A program made the position numbers and the translations under genes. Below, in pieces: positions 1-11,770 of a stretch of 64,000 bases of DNA; the stretch's first letter is position 1; each line of letters starts with the position of its first letter. The notes beneath the pieces are model-generated. The model had not been told where the DNA came from and did not search any database. It worked only from the letters and a program-made list of their open reading frames with translations. The stretch covers positions 28,745,628 to 28,809,627 of the forward strand of contig JAFMSR010000015.1 in NCBI GenBank assembly GCA_022818135.1, given 5' to 3'. The DNA is from Saxidomus purpurata. Its lineage: Eukaryota; Mollusca; Bivalvia; Venerida; Veneridae.

Positions 1-2811
1 AAACCACAATAGTTGCGGTCTGTAACTGAACTTCCTCTTAATGTCCTCTACTAATATCGAAGTGTATAATCGGTACGACCCGAAATATATATAATCGTCC
101 AGTACGCTCGAACAGTACTATTTTTAAGAATAAGCGAGATACGGACCTTGACCCCCCCCGCCCCCCCCGGCGCCCCCCCCCCCCCGGTGAAATATCCAGT
201 CAATCCATTTATGTCCCGGGTAAGCATACTTTCACATGAAAAAGGAAGGTAAATAAACAGGGAAGAGTTATGGTTCTTAGTCAGTGCACCTTCTCTCAAT
301 CTCTTAAACATGTTTCAGATATGAACCACGCAAACATAATTTCAGTTGATAATAATGATTTTAAAAGAGAGATATCATAGAAAGGGGCAAATTAGAGTTA
401 CGGTTCTTTTTCAACGCACTTGCCCTCGATGTCTTTTATCTTTCTGTGCAGTTTTCAGTACTATTATCTTGACAAGAGGGGAGATAATCCAAATACCAAG
501 CAAGGCAGTGTAACGTTTTTGTGCACCACTTTTCAACGTCTTCTGTCATTGTCACGGTGAAGTCTCAACAAAATACCTGTCATTGTCCGGACAAGCTCGC
601 GTGACGGACAGACGAACAAAGTGGTCACTATATGCTAGCAGCAAAATCATCCAACCGGAAAAAAAACTGCGCACTTTCTTAGTACCAAAGCTTCTAATAA
701 AAGTGTTGAACATTTAGCTGAGAATTGACGTTTACACAAAAGTAATTTATACGCAATATATACTATATATAGCAATGATCAGTCAGAGAAAAGCTGAATA
801 TGCTGATAATACGCCCATCTCCTCTTGTTATTGGAGCTTCGTATGAAGTTTCATTGATTTCCAGCCAGTGGCTACTGAGAACAAACTGGGTCACGAAGAT
901 ACTTACCCAATGATGTTGCGCTGCAGTGGTCGTGTTTAAGGAAGATTCATCTCTAATATGGAAAGGTGGTTAAATCTTAAACAGTCGTGTTTTAGAACAT
1001 GGCTCTTATATGATAGGCCCATATTTCTAACAGCCATCGACCTTTTTGTATCGAAAACATATTATACATAAAATTCAAGCTGATTTATACCTGGTACTAG
1101 ATATCTTTAAAAGTGTTACATGCATTTTTAAGGGTACCGTAGTTGTCTTTATATGGTCGTTGAATCATACTCTCGTATATAAAAGCGTGACTTTTTTGTC
1201 ATACACAAAACCAGCAGCAAAGATACATGTAGTTAATAATATATACGCTAGCCTACTTTATTTATTTATTTAGAGTGTTTTGCTTATTTCTGTTTTTCAG
1301 TGGCACATTAAGAATAGTAATTATAATTCTTTCCATCATATTGTCAGCGTTAGGTTTAAGCCCGGTTTGTTACGGTGCAGTTGATTTTCGGCTTAAAATG
1401 CGACTACGTAAGTATGTTCACCATGTTAAAAGTTTTATGCAGTAACTATATTTTATGTCATTGACGGTTGGATATTTAATTGTCAACATGAATTTGTAAA
1501 ACTGTTTGAAATTTCAGTATAAAAAATAACTGTTATTATAACCAGGAACCGTCTACAGAGTATTCCTGTTATAATCACGGACCTATATGTTCGTGTTATA
1601 ATTAATTAGATTATGTAGAAATTGTTCTTGTATTTTCACGGACCTATATACGAAAAGAGTCTATAAGTTATCCGTGGCTTCATACTACGTCCAATCAATT
1701 GCAATGAAAACTTTACATTTTCGATATTATCTGTCAGTACTTGTAAATCTTCCGTTTTCAATTTCAGATGAATGTGAAGACAGTCCAAATCTTGTTATTT
1801 CCTTTCGTATATTTTCGGCGCTATTGATCGTATCTAGGTACTTTTCAAATTTGAATTCCAATATAAAGTTGCTATAATAGTTTATTTTGGATTGGTTTGC
1901 AAGCACATCATTCTATTCGTGTACATACTGATCAGTGATCACGCAGTCATAAACATATAGAACAGAATAGACAGACAGACATTTTATTTACAGATCGGAC
2001 TTGCCACACAGTAACAAACACAACGAGAGTGACAAAATATTACATACATATAACATATAGAAAAAGAATATGATCAATATCATTACACACATAATGACAT
2101 ATCATATGAAAGAGAAACAAACTAGAAAGTAAATCAGACTTAGAAACAATTAAGGGCTCACCCACCCCTCCCCCTCCGCCCCCCCCCACCCCAAAAAAAA
2201 CCAACAGTGACTGCAACAACAAAGGGTAATTAATTAAACAAAGACATATATAACTACTGCTATTATACGTCTTTGATTATTTTCGGGCGAACGAAGTGAG
2301 GGGGGAAACAATAATATGACCTTCCAAAATAATCTCTGACTTTTCTGTTTTTAGATCTTGACTGGGTATTTCCAGTATAATTTTCACTAATTTAAGCATG
2401 TACCGATTAAAAATTGTCTGGGCAACATCATGGGGACAATCATATACGGCAAAAGTTGCTTTCACAATAAATACGTATCATGTAGAAAAATGTGGATGTC
2501 AAAGAAAGCGTAATTTGTAAAGGTGGACTGAACTTTTGAAACTTGAAAAGCACACAGCATTTTAACACAGATGTTTGCTTTAGAACACAGATGCATCCGT
2601 GTGTACAAAATAAAACAGATATGCATTGTTTATTTATCATGGAATTTTGAGCAAAAAATATATCATAAAAAAAATATTTTCAAAAGTTTTTGATTTCTGA
2701 TATATTTAAAACACCGTCAGAAGTTTTGCATCAGCACACGGCGATACCGTAGCCTAATCATCCCGTACATTTCGTTTATTTAATACTGAGCTGTTGTGAC
2801 AAAGTATCGTG
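1..2811. other. Gene-free AT-rich flank
   Basis: I see no exon or recognisable gene here; the open frames are short and look like chance. The stretch holds long C-runs (about 150-186 and 2160-2200). Segments near 240-480 (wording like 'gagttatggttctt') resemble the ~140-bp module that forms an array at 38.57-39.38 kb, so this is probably a decayed copy of a dispersed repeat. The segment around 540-640 has the 'gacggacagacg' phrasing also seen at the borders of other repeats in this window. Confidence 0.55.
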
Positions 2812-4257
2812 CTTAATGCGACATTATGCGCATCTTACTGCACATAGTGCATTTTTGGTGACAATTTTATAAATGCAATTTTTGGTTGCTGTGCATTTAA
2901 ATGTGTTAAATCAATGAATATGCCGCATTAGTATTTGAAATTGGTGCTTTAGATATAAAAAAATCGGACTGATAAAATGATAGTCGATTGTGTCGTTGTT
3001 GATGATTGTAGAGATTTCAGCAGTGGAAGGGAAGCAACTCCTGCATGCAGTTGTTCTTTTCTTAAATTGACTCTCCCAGTCAAATAAGAAAATCAATATT
3101 TGGAAAGATTTTGGCCTGGGGACTGAAAGTCCCCAAGGCCTAAGTTAGTATGCCACATTTCAAACCCTGCAAGAATTTTAACCGTGCTATGTGCGAATAA
3201 CAACTGTAAACATGCGCTATGCGAAAGTAGTGCAAGACAGACCAGATCAATCTTCTGTTTGAATGCCGCATATGATAAGAACATGTTACAAATAAAAATA
3301 GTACATAAAACTTCAAACGACTGCAGGAAGGTATATAGCTTACGGGCTGCTTACACTTTTTTTCTGTTTTAGAAATTAATGCGCTGTTAGCTGATTACGG
3401 AAGATAATCATATGCATATCACGGAAAAGTACGGATATTTACGGAAATTTACGAAAACGTACGAAGCTCGATATAAGAGTTTGTAGTTTGATTTTCAAAT
3501 TTCCGATGTTATTTCATTGACAACTTTGTTATTTACGAACGATTACATATATATTTACCTAAAAATAAATGTCTCTAAAAAAAGATATAATTTACGTACA
3601 TTCCCGAGAAGGAACTAACGTGATCAAAATCACCCGCCATTTATCGAGGACGCTGCATGTCGAGGCCCAGTGAACGGTTTCACTGATTACAACTACAAGG
3701 TAACCCAGAATCATTTTTGGTTTTCTCTGTTTCACTTGTACAGTACTGTAATTATATTTCATTGCTGGTATTGCTTTGTTTATTTCTGTTTCAAGGTCTT
3801 GTCATTGGTACACAAATTTTCGATCCACATCATCAGATCATATCGCTTGAAGTTGTACAAAGCGCAGATCGAATTTTTGTACTGGCTTAAACATTTTATA
3901 ATGTTGACTATGTGATTATTTTTCATTTAACGTACATTTCATAATAAACAAACTTCCCTGTCACCCATATATTTGTGAATCATTCATTCTGTGTCATATA
4001 TTGAATTTCGTCCTCTGCACATTTCGACCCGCGCTTTAGGTAAGATTCAACGCAGAACACGTAGGTCAAAAGTTGTTTTTCGGGGAGTTAACCTATAGCC
4101 CCCAGGCCTTCAGCGCTCACAGCGCTTTGATTTCATACTGGTAGAGGGAAGAGTTTGGTGTATTGGGTTCAAAGCTATTATTCCTCTACGCTTTTGTACA
4201 CACACCATTTTCAGCTGGATTGTTACTTGAAAAAAATGCGCATAATGTCGCTTTAAG
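2812..4257. mobile_element. TIR DNA transposon (MITE-like) with a nested insertion
   Basis: The two ends are near-perfect terminal inverted repeats. Positions 2812-2833 match the reverse complement of 4236-4257 at 21 of 22 bases, sharing the core GCGACATTATGCGCAT. TTAA lies at both outer ends, which would fit a TTAA target site. No transposase is visible, so it is non-autonomous. A second copy in the opposite orientation lies at 24652-24925; it matches the sequence on both sides of 3112-4126 here but lacks that central ~1 kb. The original element was therefore about 430 bp. The superfamily is not assigned; the TTAA flanks alone do not prove piggyBac. Confidence 0.75.
3112..4126. mobile_element. 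Nested ~1 kb insertion inside the TIR element
   Basis: This block interrupts the element relative to its copy at 24652-24925. One border carries a hairpin (3114-3141, GGCCTGGGGACT pairing with AGTCCCCAAGGCC). The other carries the related GGCCTGGGGGCT motif in inverted orientation, plus a small 'agcgctcacagcgct' hairpin. The short TIR-like ends and lack of coding capacity suggest a second non-autonomous element. Exact borders are uncertain by a few bases, and the family is unknown. Confidence 0.6.
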
Positions 4258-4535
4258 ATGAGATATCTATTTAAAATAGAGCGATATCTCTGTAACTGTG
4301 AAAGATATCTCTGTAACTTTGAGAGATATCTCTGTTACTCTTAGATATCTCTCAAAAATAGAAATATGTATCTTTCGATGATGTTAAACAGATATCTCTA
4401 TAAGTAGAAGAGATATCTCTTTAAGTTCAGGAGATATCTTTATGTGATACAAAGCTATATCTCAGTGTTAAAGAGATATCTCTATTAAAACTAAAGATAT
4501 CTCTTTGAAATTGGAGAGATATCTCTTTTTGGAAT
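4258..4535. repeat. Cluster of AGAGATATCTCT palindromes
   Basis: More than ten copies of GATATC, mostly in the wider palindrome AGAGATATCTCT, occur at roughly 20-30 bp spacing with variable AT-rich spacers. The palindromic core is conserved while spacers and spacing vary, unlike a simple slipped microsatellite. The cluster starts directly at the outer edge of the TIR element. Confidence 0.8.
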
Positions 4536-5574
4536 AAATAGTTTAATCGCTTGCGATAATCTTACATCTTACTCTTTGTACAACAAACTCCGTACAAACA
4601 ATGGTCAGAACATTTTTTGTTGTTAATATCTTTTTATTTGCAAAAGCCACACAATTGTTATTGTCCGCGGAAAAGGTTAACACTAAATATATGTTACACA
4701 GTGAAACAGACAAATACATCCCAAATGAAAAGAATTCTGACTGGTTTTACGCTCCTTTAATATTGTACTTGCTGTGACATGCATTTGAAACTTTTGTTTC
4801 TCACAACTATTTACAACACGTATAGAAAATATAAACTGAACCCCGTGACAGTGAATGTAATACGTAATCAATACACTCGTGCAATATGATTGATCATGAC
4901 AAACTTATCCTAACTTTGGATGAGTTAAAAAAAGGACAACGCTTTTTTCGTAAAATAATTTAATTCAAGGGCAATAACCACATAGTGTCTTAAGCGATCT
5001 TACTACTTATCGAACTTATCGAAATATTATGCCCATATGCATATATATCGACCCGGTTAAGATGATATCATATGTAGGGGTTTCCGGAAAGACACGGCAA
5101 GGAAGCCTGAAAATTGAGCTTGGTCAGAAATATTTTCGACAGTGTTTGTGCCGACCCAATCAAAACTACGTTCTGTATTAAGTTTATGAGTAAATAGCAC
5201 ATTAATTTGACGAAATTTCGATATTTCCAGGACATACACTATGTGATATTTGCGGCAAAATTGCTTATTTTTAAGCATGACAACAATACTGCGTCCGTTC
5301 TGGTATTGATTTGATTAAAAATATTACGAGCAGTTCGTATAATATAAGAAGTTTGATGTTGATTTTACATTTACAGTAGAAACACATGAACTACGATTGT
5401 TTGCATAATAAATCAAACAGGGGCATCTTCTGTAGGGACATCTGTGATGTTGTCCTGTCTAACACTCCGTTCTCAGTGAGGAATCACTTAAGCGTTTAGA
5501 AGACAATTCTAGACCCCTGACCAGCAAGTCCAGTCCCTGTTTGACTCAAAGGCGTGTTTCTGTGTGTTTATGTA
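4536..5574. other. 3' flank of the egghead-like gene
   Basis: No exon is recognised. The part next to 5574 should be 3' UTR of the minus-strand egghead-like gene. A minus-strand AATAAA (plus-strand TTTATT) occurs near 4633, but no cleavage site can be fixed. Nothing else is evident. Confidence 0.4.
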
Positions 5575-7032
5575 TCAAGTTTCTATAACTGTACCGGTAA
5601 ATGCTGATCGTCCGTTAAGAAGTTGCATTTTCTTTTCTCCCTTTTCAACAATTTCGAAACTCAGCTGATTTTTCTGAACTAGGCCCTTCATTCTTGCATA
5701 ACCTTCTAGTATCCCAAGCAGGGGGATACTAAACTGCGATACGAAGCCAATCAACATCCTCCTCAACACAGAAAACCGGCTACAATACGATGACATAAAG
5801 TTACCAAAGCAAAAGAACAGGAGGCTGTAAAATGTCACAAAAAGATATAAATCCATTTGCCATTTGGTTGCAGGGGTGTCCGAAAAACATACACCCACGA
5901 GGAAATTGAGCACGTACGTGCCTGACAACAATGTATTTATATGAAGAGGTAACACTGCAAACTTACAAGACAGAGGTAAAGAGGTTCCCCAGACAATATG
6001 GTAATGTCCAATAAACCAACGTTTCCTTTGTTTCACAAGATCTGTAAATGTAAAAGTGCTTTTCTCTTTCATTATGCCTTCTATAAAGTCAAATCGATAT
6101 CCCTTGTTCCAAGCCGTCAAAGCGAATCTTAAGTCTTCTGCTATGCTTTCCTTAGGACCGAAGTCAAATCCAACATCTTTTTCAATAGACATTTTAACTA
6201 CTAAAAACGAACCTTTAAGACCAAAGATTGGTCTGTGTAGTAACTGAAAAGCAACACGATACAGACCATAGTCTGTGGAAACTCTCATACCATCCATAAA
6301 AGTTGTTATCCAGTTTTCTACTCCACAACCACCATAAGTTATTGCTCCTTGTCCTATATTTGACTTTGGATTCAGAATAAAGTCAGCAATACCGAGAATC
6401 ACGTTTTCTGTAAGAAGTGTTTCCTCATCCAGATGAACGATCCAGTCCGAGGTAGACAGAATATTGACATTATCATTCAGGCAGTAATGTAGCGCACGGG
6501 CTTTGAATAACGTATTGTTTGGCGTACGGTAACCAGCGGGCACAACAATTTCTCTCACTTCGTGCGATGGTGGTAAATTCAACACGTTATCAGTAACAAT
6601 TTCAAATTTGAAATTCTTCATTCCCATTTTTCTACACATTTCGAGATTCTTTCTTGTAATTTCCGAAACCAGCTTGGGGTACGTTCCTCTGGTAACCACT
6701 CGGAAGCAAACGAAAGGACACTCCTCCGGAATCTGCTGTAACTTAGTCCGTCTGTCAAAAGGATTGTAATAAATCACTCCAAAAATGTTCGTCAAAATAT
6801 ATGGAATATTTATGTAGATCGGTACCTTTAGAAAATACACAAATATGGCAAAAAGATATCCCCTTTCTGCAATAAATTCCTGCAGTGTTGGTCCGTTCTC
6901 ATTATAGAGCCAAGCGCTGAGACTAAAGGCAGTCCACATATACAGCATCAATACACCAACAAAAATAATCCTGGGCAGCTGAATGCGAAAGAACAGGTCG
7001 GCATTTTTTAACAATCTTCTGAGCGTCCACAT
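5575..7032 (-). CDS. egh: Egghead/BRE-3-like beta-1,4-mannosyltransferase
   Basis: A 485-residue, single-exon GT2-family glycosyltransferase. Egghead (Drosophila) and BRE-3 (C. elegans) add mannose in beta-1,4 linkage to glucosylceramide, the second step of arthro-series glycosphingolipid synthesis, in ER/Golgi membranes. Visible support: hydrophobic segments at about 21-43 and 60-86; the family phrase PFVCFRVVTRG at 106-116; the nucleotide-sugar/metal motif WIVHLDEETLLTE at 197-209; GQGAITYG at 227-234; the catalytic-type ED at 299-300; QRKRW at 335-339; and C-terminal membrane segments at about 363-385, 395-415 and 428-442. The start is the first in-frame ATG after an in-frame stop at 7111-7113. 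Length is close to Drosophila Egghead. No intron is present, so a retrocopy is possible, but the frame is intact. The family is sure; the exact acceptor is inferred. Confidence 0.94.
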   Translation of the reverse strand: MWTLRRLLKNADLFFRIQLPRIIFVGVLMLYMWTAFSLSAWLYNENGPTLQEFIAERGYLFAIFVYFLKVPIYINIPYILTNIFGVIYYNPFDRRTKLQQIPEECPFVCFRVVTRGTYPKLVSEITRKNLEMCRKMGMKNFKFEIVTDNVLNLPPSHEVREIVVPAGYRTPNNTLFKARALHYCLNDNVNILSTSDWIVHLDEETLLTENVILGIADFILNPKSNIGQGAITYGGCGVENWITTFMDGMRVSTDYGLYRVAFQLLHRPIFGLKGSFLVVKMSIEKDVGFDFGPKESIAEDLRFALTAWNKGYRFDFIEGIMKEKSTFTFTDLVKQRKRWFIGHYHIVWGTSLPLSCKFAVLPLHINTLLSGTYVLNFLVGVCFSDTPATKWQMDLYLFVTFYSLLFFCFGNFMSSYCSRFSVLRRMLIGFVSQFSIPLLGILEGYARMKGLVQKNQLSFEIVEKGEKKMQLLNGRSAFTGTVIET

Positions 7033-8600
7033 TTTTGTGATATCGTTCCGTCTATTGCCGGGGTATGAAATGTCAAAACTGACGTCTGGTATACTGCGCG
7101 CGCAGACTAATTAAAGCAGATTATACAGTATCGCGTATGCGTGTTTTTTTTTCAAAATAAGGTCTATTTCACTTTATCCGATTACTGCTATTTCTATTAT
7201 ATATACAGATTATCCATAGTTTTTATACAAAGAATAACACTTGAAAATCTTTATCCCTATCATGTTATGAGCTGCTAAAACAAAATACATGTATAATGTA
7301 AATCGGTTCTTAAAGATTTACATGTTCGTAGTGTAACAGGCCTCTTACACGTCTTGTGTTTGCAGGTTCTCCGTACGCATTACGAGCATTTCGTGCATTG
7401 CATGCATCTACAAAAAGGACCACGTATACTGACCGGCAAAAGAAACGAAACTTTAATTAACTTAAATTTATGTTACATTGTATCCGGTGCATTTTGAAAT
7501 ATTTCGCCAGGAGCACAGGTACTGATACTAAAGTCAAACATTTTTCGAAATAAAAAAGTCATATGTTATTAAAAAATTCACGAACAATGTGTGAGGCTTG
7601 TATCAGTGGGTTGTAGCAGGGGGCTGGGGTGTTTGCCACAGGTTTGGAGCAGAGACATAAAAAATGTCCACAAGTGCGTTATCAAGTGGTAATTCTATGC
7701 AGACAGATAGGAAATGAAACTACTATTTAGAATACACGTTTTAAAAAACCTGTAGTTACGCTGACACTTTTCTGTTGATAGTAAGACAATGAAAATAGTG
7801 GCGTATCTTTTGTCTTTGAATATACTTATTGTTTGACTCTCGTGTGTTTTGCGTGGTTCACACACCATTCAAACTTCCTGATTTGTCTGTTAAGTATTGT
7901 GGCGTGGGGATGTTCCCATATATTGGACATCCGCCTTGGAGCGTCGAAAAAAAACTGCCGTCAAAGACGGTAAACTTCCGTTTATTTGATATGTTAGATT
8001 TTAGTATTGAGCCATATAGATTTCAGTAAATTATATGTATGTGAAAAGTATTTTCTCTTCATTTATGTAAAGGTAGTGCTCCCTCGGCTGCATGTAACTT
8101 AGAACCATTTCACGGCCGTTACAACTTTGTATAAATGGTCTGTTATTGGGGGTTAGTGTCAACATCACGGCGATGCATCGAGTTCGGTGTGCTTAGTGCT
8201 GTATGTCTGTCGCCTCTTTCTTTTCAGCATCTGCCGCTGGATAGCCTTGCGCTAAGAAGAAGCTCATGTCTGTTTACATTGCAAAACACCGATACAATTA
8301 ACAAATGGCCAAAGCGACCATTGGTCGACAAAAATACCTGCAAACTGATCGGCAATTCTCAACAACATTTACTAGCATCCCATTAACAAATTTTAAAGTA
8401 CAGCTGAAGTTACCGGCTAAATAACAGTCAACGTGATTGCGGATGTCGGTAAAAGAAAGACACCAGTGAGGATTTTCACACTTCATGATTTCAAGATTGC
8501 ACACGTGAAGTTCTCGATTTCACAATTTCAACTTTATGAATTTACGATTTCATCTTCACAAATTTATGGTTTCAACTTTATGAATTCACAAACTCACGAT
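7033..8600. other. Upstream region of the egghead-like gene
   Basis: The first ~100 bases (7033-7140) should hold 5' UTR and core promoter for the minus-strand gene. They include the GC-rich palindrome CTGCGCGCGCAG at 7094-7105 in otherwise AT-rich DNA. No TATA box is assigned. The rest shows no exon that I recognise; an 83-codon frame at 8135-8386 has no recognisable motif. Confidence 0.35.
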
Positions 8601-8601
8601 T

Positions 8602-8652
<51 letters not shown>
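8602..8652. repeat. (TAA)n microsatellite
   Basis: About 17 tandem TAA/AAT trinucleotides with one interruption near the end. Confidence 0.95.
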
Positions 8653-8654
<2 letters not shown>

Positions 8655-8710
8655 TAATATCTAAGAAGGTTATTCATTGACATGCATATACTTTAATACA
8701 GTATTTAATG

Positions 8711-8846
8711 TTGTGTTGTGTTGTTGTATTGTTGTATTGTTGTATTGTATTGTATTGTATTGTATTGTATTGTATTGTATTGTATTGTATTGTATTGTAT
8801 TGTATTGTATTGTATTGTATTGTATTGTATTGTATTGTATTGTATT
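8711..8846 (-). repeat. (ACAAT)n microsatellite tail
   Basis: On the plus strand this reads (ATTGT)n, about 24 regular pentamers after a degenerate lead-in. On the minus strand it lies just downstream of a LINE fragment, where CR1/L2-type retrotransposons end in short microsatellite units. It is therefore read as that element's 3' tail, possibly expanded. The long frame across it on the plus strand is a product of the repeat. Confidence 0.8.
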
Positions 8847-9660
8847 AAGTAAACAACATGTGATAGATAAATACCCTTTTTTTAATTAAGCCTTCAACAA
8901 TTCAAACATTATTCAAAAATTACATTATACAAGACAGCATGCAGCGAGAAACTGCGAGAAGTGTATCACAGACAGACACATAATTAATCAAGATACAATA
9001 CATAATTTTATATATGTATTGGAAAAATAATATAAAGAACTGTTTTCACTGTCATACAAATGTTTTATTAAAGTCTTTTTTTTAAACTTGTATAAAGATG
9101 AAGACGTTTTGATACTTAGTGGTAAATCATTCCAAACTGACATGCTAGTATAGGAAAACGAAAGATTGACAAAGTCAGTGTTACATTGTACAATGTATAT
9201 AGTTTCTGAGTAGGTGTTAGTTGATAGTATTTATTTTATTTGGAGTAAATCAGAAATATACTTAGGGGCCATATTATGTACGGCTTTATAAATAAGGACA
9301 CCAGTATGGTAGTTACATCGACTTAGCCAAAGGAAAGCCAGTGTAGACTTTGGAATAATTCTTTTTGTAGGTGTTCGCGTGGGCTTCTGAAGTATCATTT
9401 TGGCCACTCTTTTTTGAAATTTAAGTATTATATTTATGTTAGATCTATTACTATATCCCCAAATGATACAACCATATTCAAATATGGACGCAATGTATAT
9501 AAGCGTTGTAAAAGAGTCTCTTCATATCAAGTGTTAAGTAGGAAGATATAATCTTTTTAGCAAAACACTGCTTGAAAAAAAGTGTTTTGCAAACAAAATC
9601 AGGCCGTATGTTTACTCCAGCTTAAGGTGTTATCAATGTGTAAGCCTAATAATATTTGTG
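8847..9660 (-). pseudogene. Non-LTR retrotransposon (CR1-like) C-terminal RT remnant
   Basis: Reading the minus strand from 9660 down gives the C-terminal part of a LINE ORF2 in fragments: YLTLDMKRLFYNAYI, then EYGCIIWGYSN, then FQKRVAKMILQKP, then YHTGVLIYKAVHNMAPKYI, and finally a VWNDLPLSIKTSSSLYKFKK block. These match the order of motifs that follow the palm and thumb in CR1/Jockey-type reverse transcriptases. The reading frame changes and has stops, so it is dead and 5'-truncated. A ~200-bp 3' UTR and the (ACAAT)n tail follow. Confidence 0.8.
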
Positions 9661-10334
9661 AAGAGACACGTGTCATTAAATTCACGTGTTCACGAGTTTA
9701 ACTTCACGAATCACGGTTTCAAATCGAAGCTGAATTCGAGAATAAGTGAAGTTGGAGTCACGAATTCCTGAATTTTGAAGTTGAAATCTTGAATTCATGA
9801 AGTTGAAGTAATGTCGTTCATATTCGTATGACACAAAGAAATCAACGACAGACGGACGGGGACAGTGACATTTTGGACCATACATGCGAAAGGTCAATAT
9901 TCATTGTATACAGATTTATACAGCTTGATTGACAAATTAGATCTAATCTTTTAAAATGTAGACTAATTTGACGTCATAAGTCCTTTTTTGTAATCTATAT
10001 AAACTTTATGTTATGTTAAGTCATAAAGTTAAATCGGCTTTAAATATGAACATTTTTGTAGTCATATAAAAAATGAACAAATAAAAGAACATTAAAAACA
10101 CTAAATTCTATAGAAACCACAAGACTTTTTCTTTTCTATCAAACAGCCATGTACATATATACTAATAAAAACTTCTAGGGCACCACCTGTCTTTTTAACT
10201 CTTTTTTAAATTATCAAGCCGGCTTAATTTTGCTATCCGTCTTGCATTTATGACGACATTGGGTTCGGCTACATGAATTTCAAGTGGTACAAATTTCACA
10301 TGGAAGAGAATCAGTTTAGTTTAGTTTTTACTTA
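9661..10334. other. Unassigned spacer
   Basis: Nothing recognisable. AT-rich sequence with short chance open frames; 9680-9800 shows loosely repeated 'cacgaattc/tgaagttg' phrasing. Confidence 0.4.
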
Positions 10335-10490
10335 TTTATTTTAGCTTGATTGTGAAGAAAGCTTTGTAGCTTATCGAGTCACTCTCGAGTCCGCTTCCTT
10401 GAAAACCAGTACTAGTGTCATATGAGGAGGTACGGTTGTGACCTCACTGGGGCTAGAACCCACAACCTCCGGGGAGAATCAGTTTAGAGT
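10335..10490 (-). mobile_element. SINE-like fragment
   Basis: On the minus strand this holds a pol III B-box-like stretch, GGGTTCTAGCCCC, followed by a GC-richer body that contrasts with its surroundings. No clear A box is visible upstream, so it may be 5'-truncated or another kind of repeat. No poly(A) or obvious target duplication was identified. Confidence 0.4.
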
Positions 10491-10909
10491 GGGTTTCCAA
10501 ATGAAGAGCTTCAAGGCATTACTCATGTTAAGTCTACGGAGGATTAAAAATTAATTGTTAACTTAAGATTATCTGTCATAGGATTTGTACCAATTTGTCG
10601 TAACGTGTATATATACATGTAGATAAGCAGATACTGAAAGGATTGATGATTTAAAAAAGTCTTTGACTAATAGGCCGAAAAAGTTGTCCAAACTGAGAGA
10701 ACCGCGCATTTAAAGTTGTGTCCTTTACTATTTAACTCATCCAAATTATTTCTACAACTAATGTTCATATTGAAAGCTAAGAAATTCAACAATTCAAAAC
10801 CGTTTGCACAGCAAGTTTATGTTTTTATAGATTTTCTACCCTTTATAGAAAAGGGTAAAAATTTCCTCCTCTGTTCCATAGGAAATTTTGGCCGAGGAAG
10901 AGCTAACGC

Positions 10910-11230
10910 ATGGGTTCTAATTCTGTCATATGTGAGTATCGAACAAGAAAAGGCTGTGTACAAACTTATGGGACCAACAAATATATGTTCGTGACTTCCG
11001 GACGACCAAAAGAAGTGTTGTCCTTATCGGGTGAGACAAGCTGTACATGCATTCTCGGCACTAGTAGCTATGTTCAAACTCGCAGAACCAGACAACGTTG
11101 TTACTTAGAAGACCGAACGAGCCAAAGCTGTGTCATAACTCATGGCGACATGCCAAACTTTGTCCAATTTCACAGTACTTGGCAAAGTTGAAACCAGACA
11201 AACCTGTCTAAACTAAAAAGACTCCGACAA
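10910..11230 (-). repeat. Degenerate array of the 30-bp minisatellite, minus orientation
   Basis: Divergent units of the type '(g)accagacaa(a)gctgt...caaactt' recur at about 30-bp steps, for example around 11085-11135 and 11160-11215. They resemble the minus orientation of the unit in the array at 12112-13840 and the degenerate start of the array at 15656. Decay makes copy number uncertain. Confidence 0.6.
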
Positions 11231-11627
11231 CGATTAATCTAAGCTGTAAGAACTTGTTTCACAATTGACAATGAATAAATCAGAAAAAGTAAATTAAATA
11301 CTATAATGCGGGGTAATTACGTTAAGACAGATTGTCTTCGTATCTGGTGTGAAATACTACTGCGCCATACATGACAAACTAAAAGATTATTTGTGTTTTC
11401 GTTCATTCCATTCAGACAAACATAAATAATTTACCATCTAACTCCAGTCACCAAAAATTTCAAAAAGTTTATTTACAAAAAAATGCCATGAGTCCCACAT
11501 ATAATATAGGCAGCATCAGCAAAACATACATAAATATACATGCGGAAATAAGTAGCAATGACTAAACGGTAAACGGCTACAATAACATATTCCGTTATTT
11601 TAGTAAGAAAACCGTAGACACAGTGAT

Positions 11628-11770
11628 GGTCCTACGGCTTTGAATTCTGAGGGCATCTCGAACTCTGAGCGGCTATTTTTAGCTTGGAAACAGGTGGTGT
11701 AGAATTTTCCTTGTTTTTTTTATAATTGTATGTGTCCCTATGAACAGGTAACTTTCAACAGCCAATGAAA
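11628..11770 (+). repeat. ~145-bp repeat, copy 1
   Basis: This is nearly identical to 14422-14585, sharing long stretches such as CCTACGGCTTTGAATTCTGA, TAGAATTTTCCTTG and CTATGAACAGGTAAC. The two copies have the same orientation and flank the central minisatellite array. Confidence 0.85.

Noticed and set aside
8677..8889. 70-codon frame with repeated LYCIV
   Set aside because: Translation of the (ATTGT)n microsatellite.
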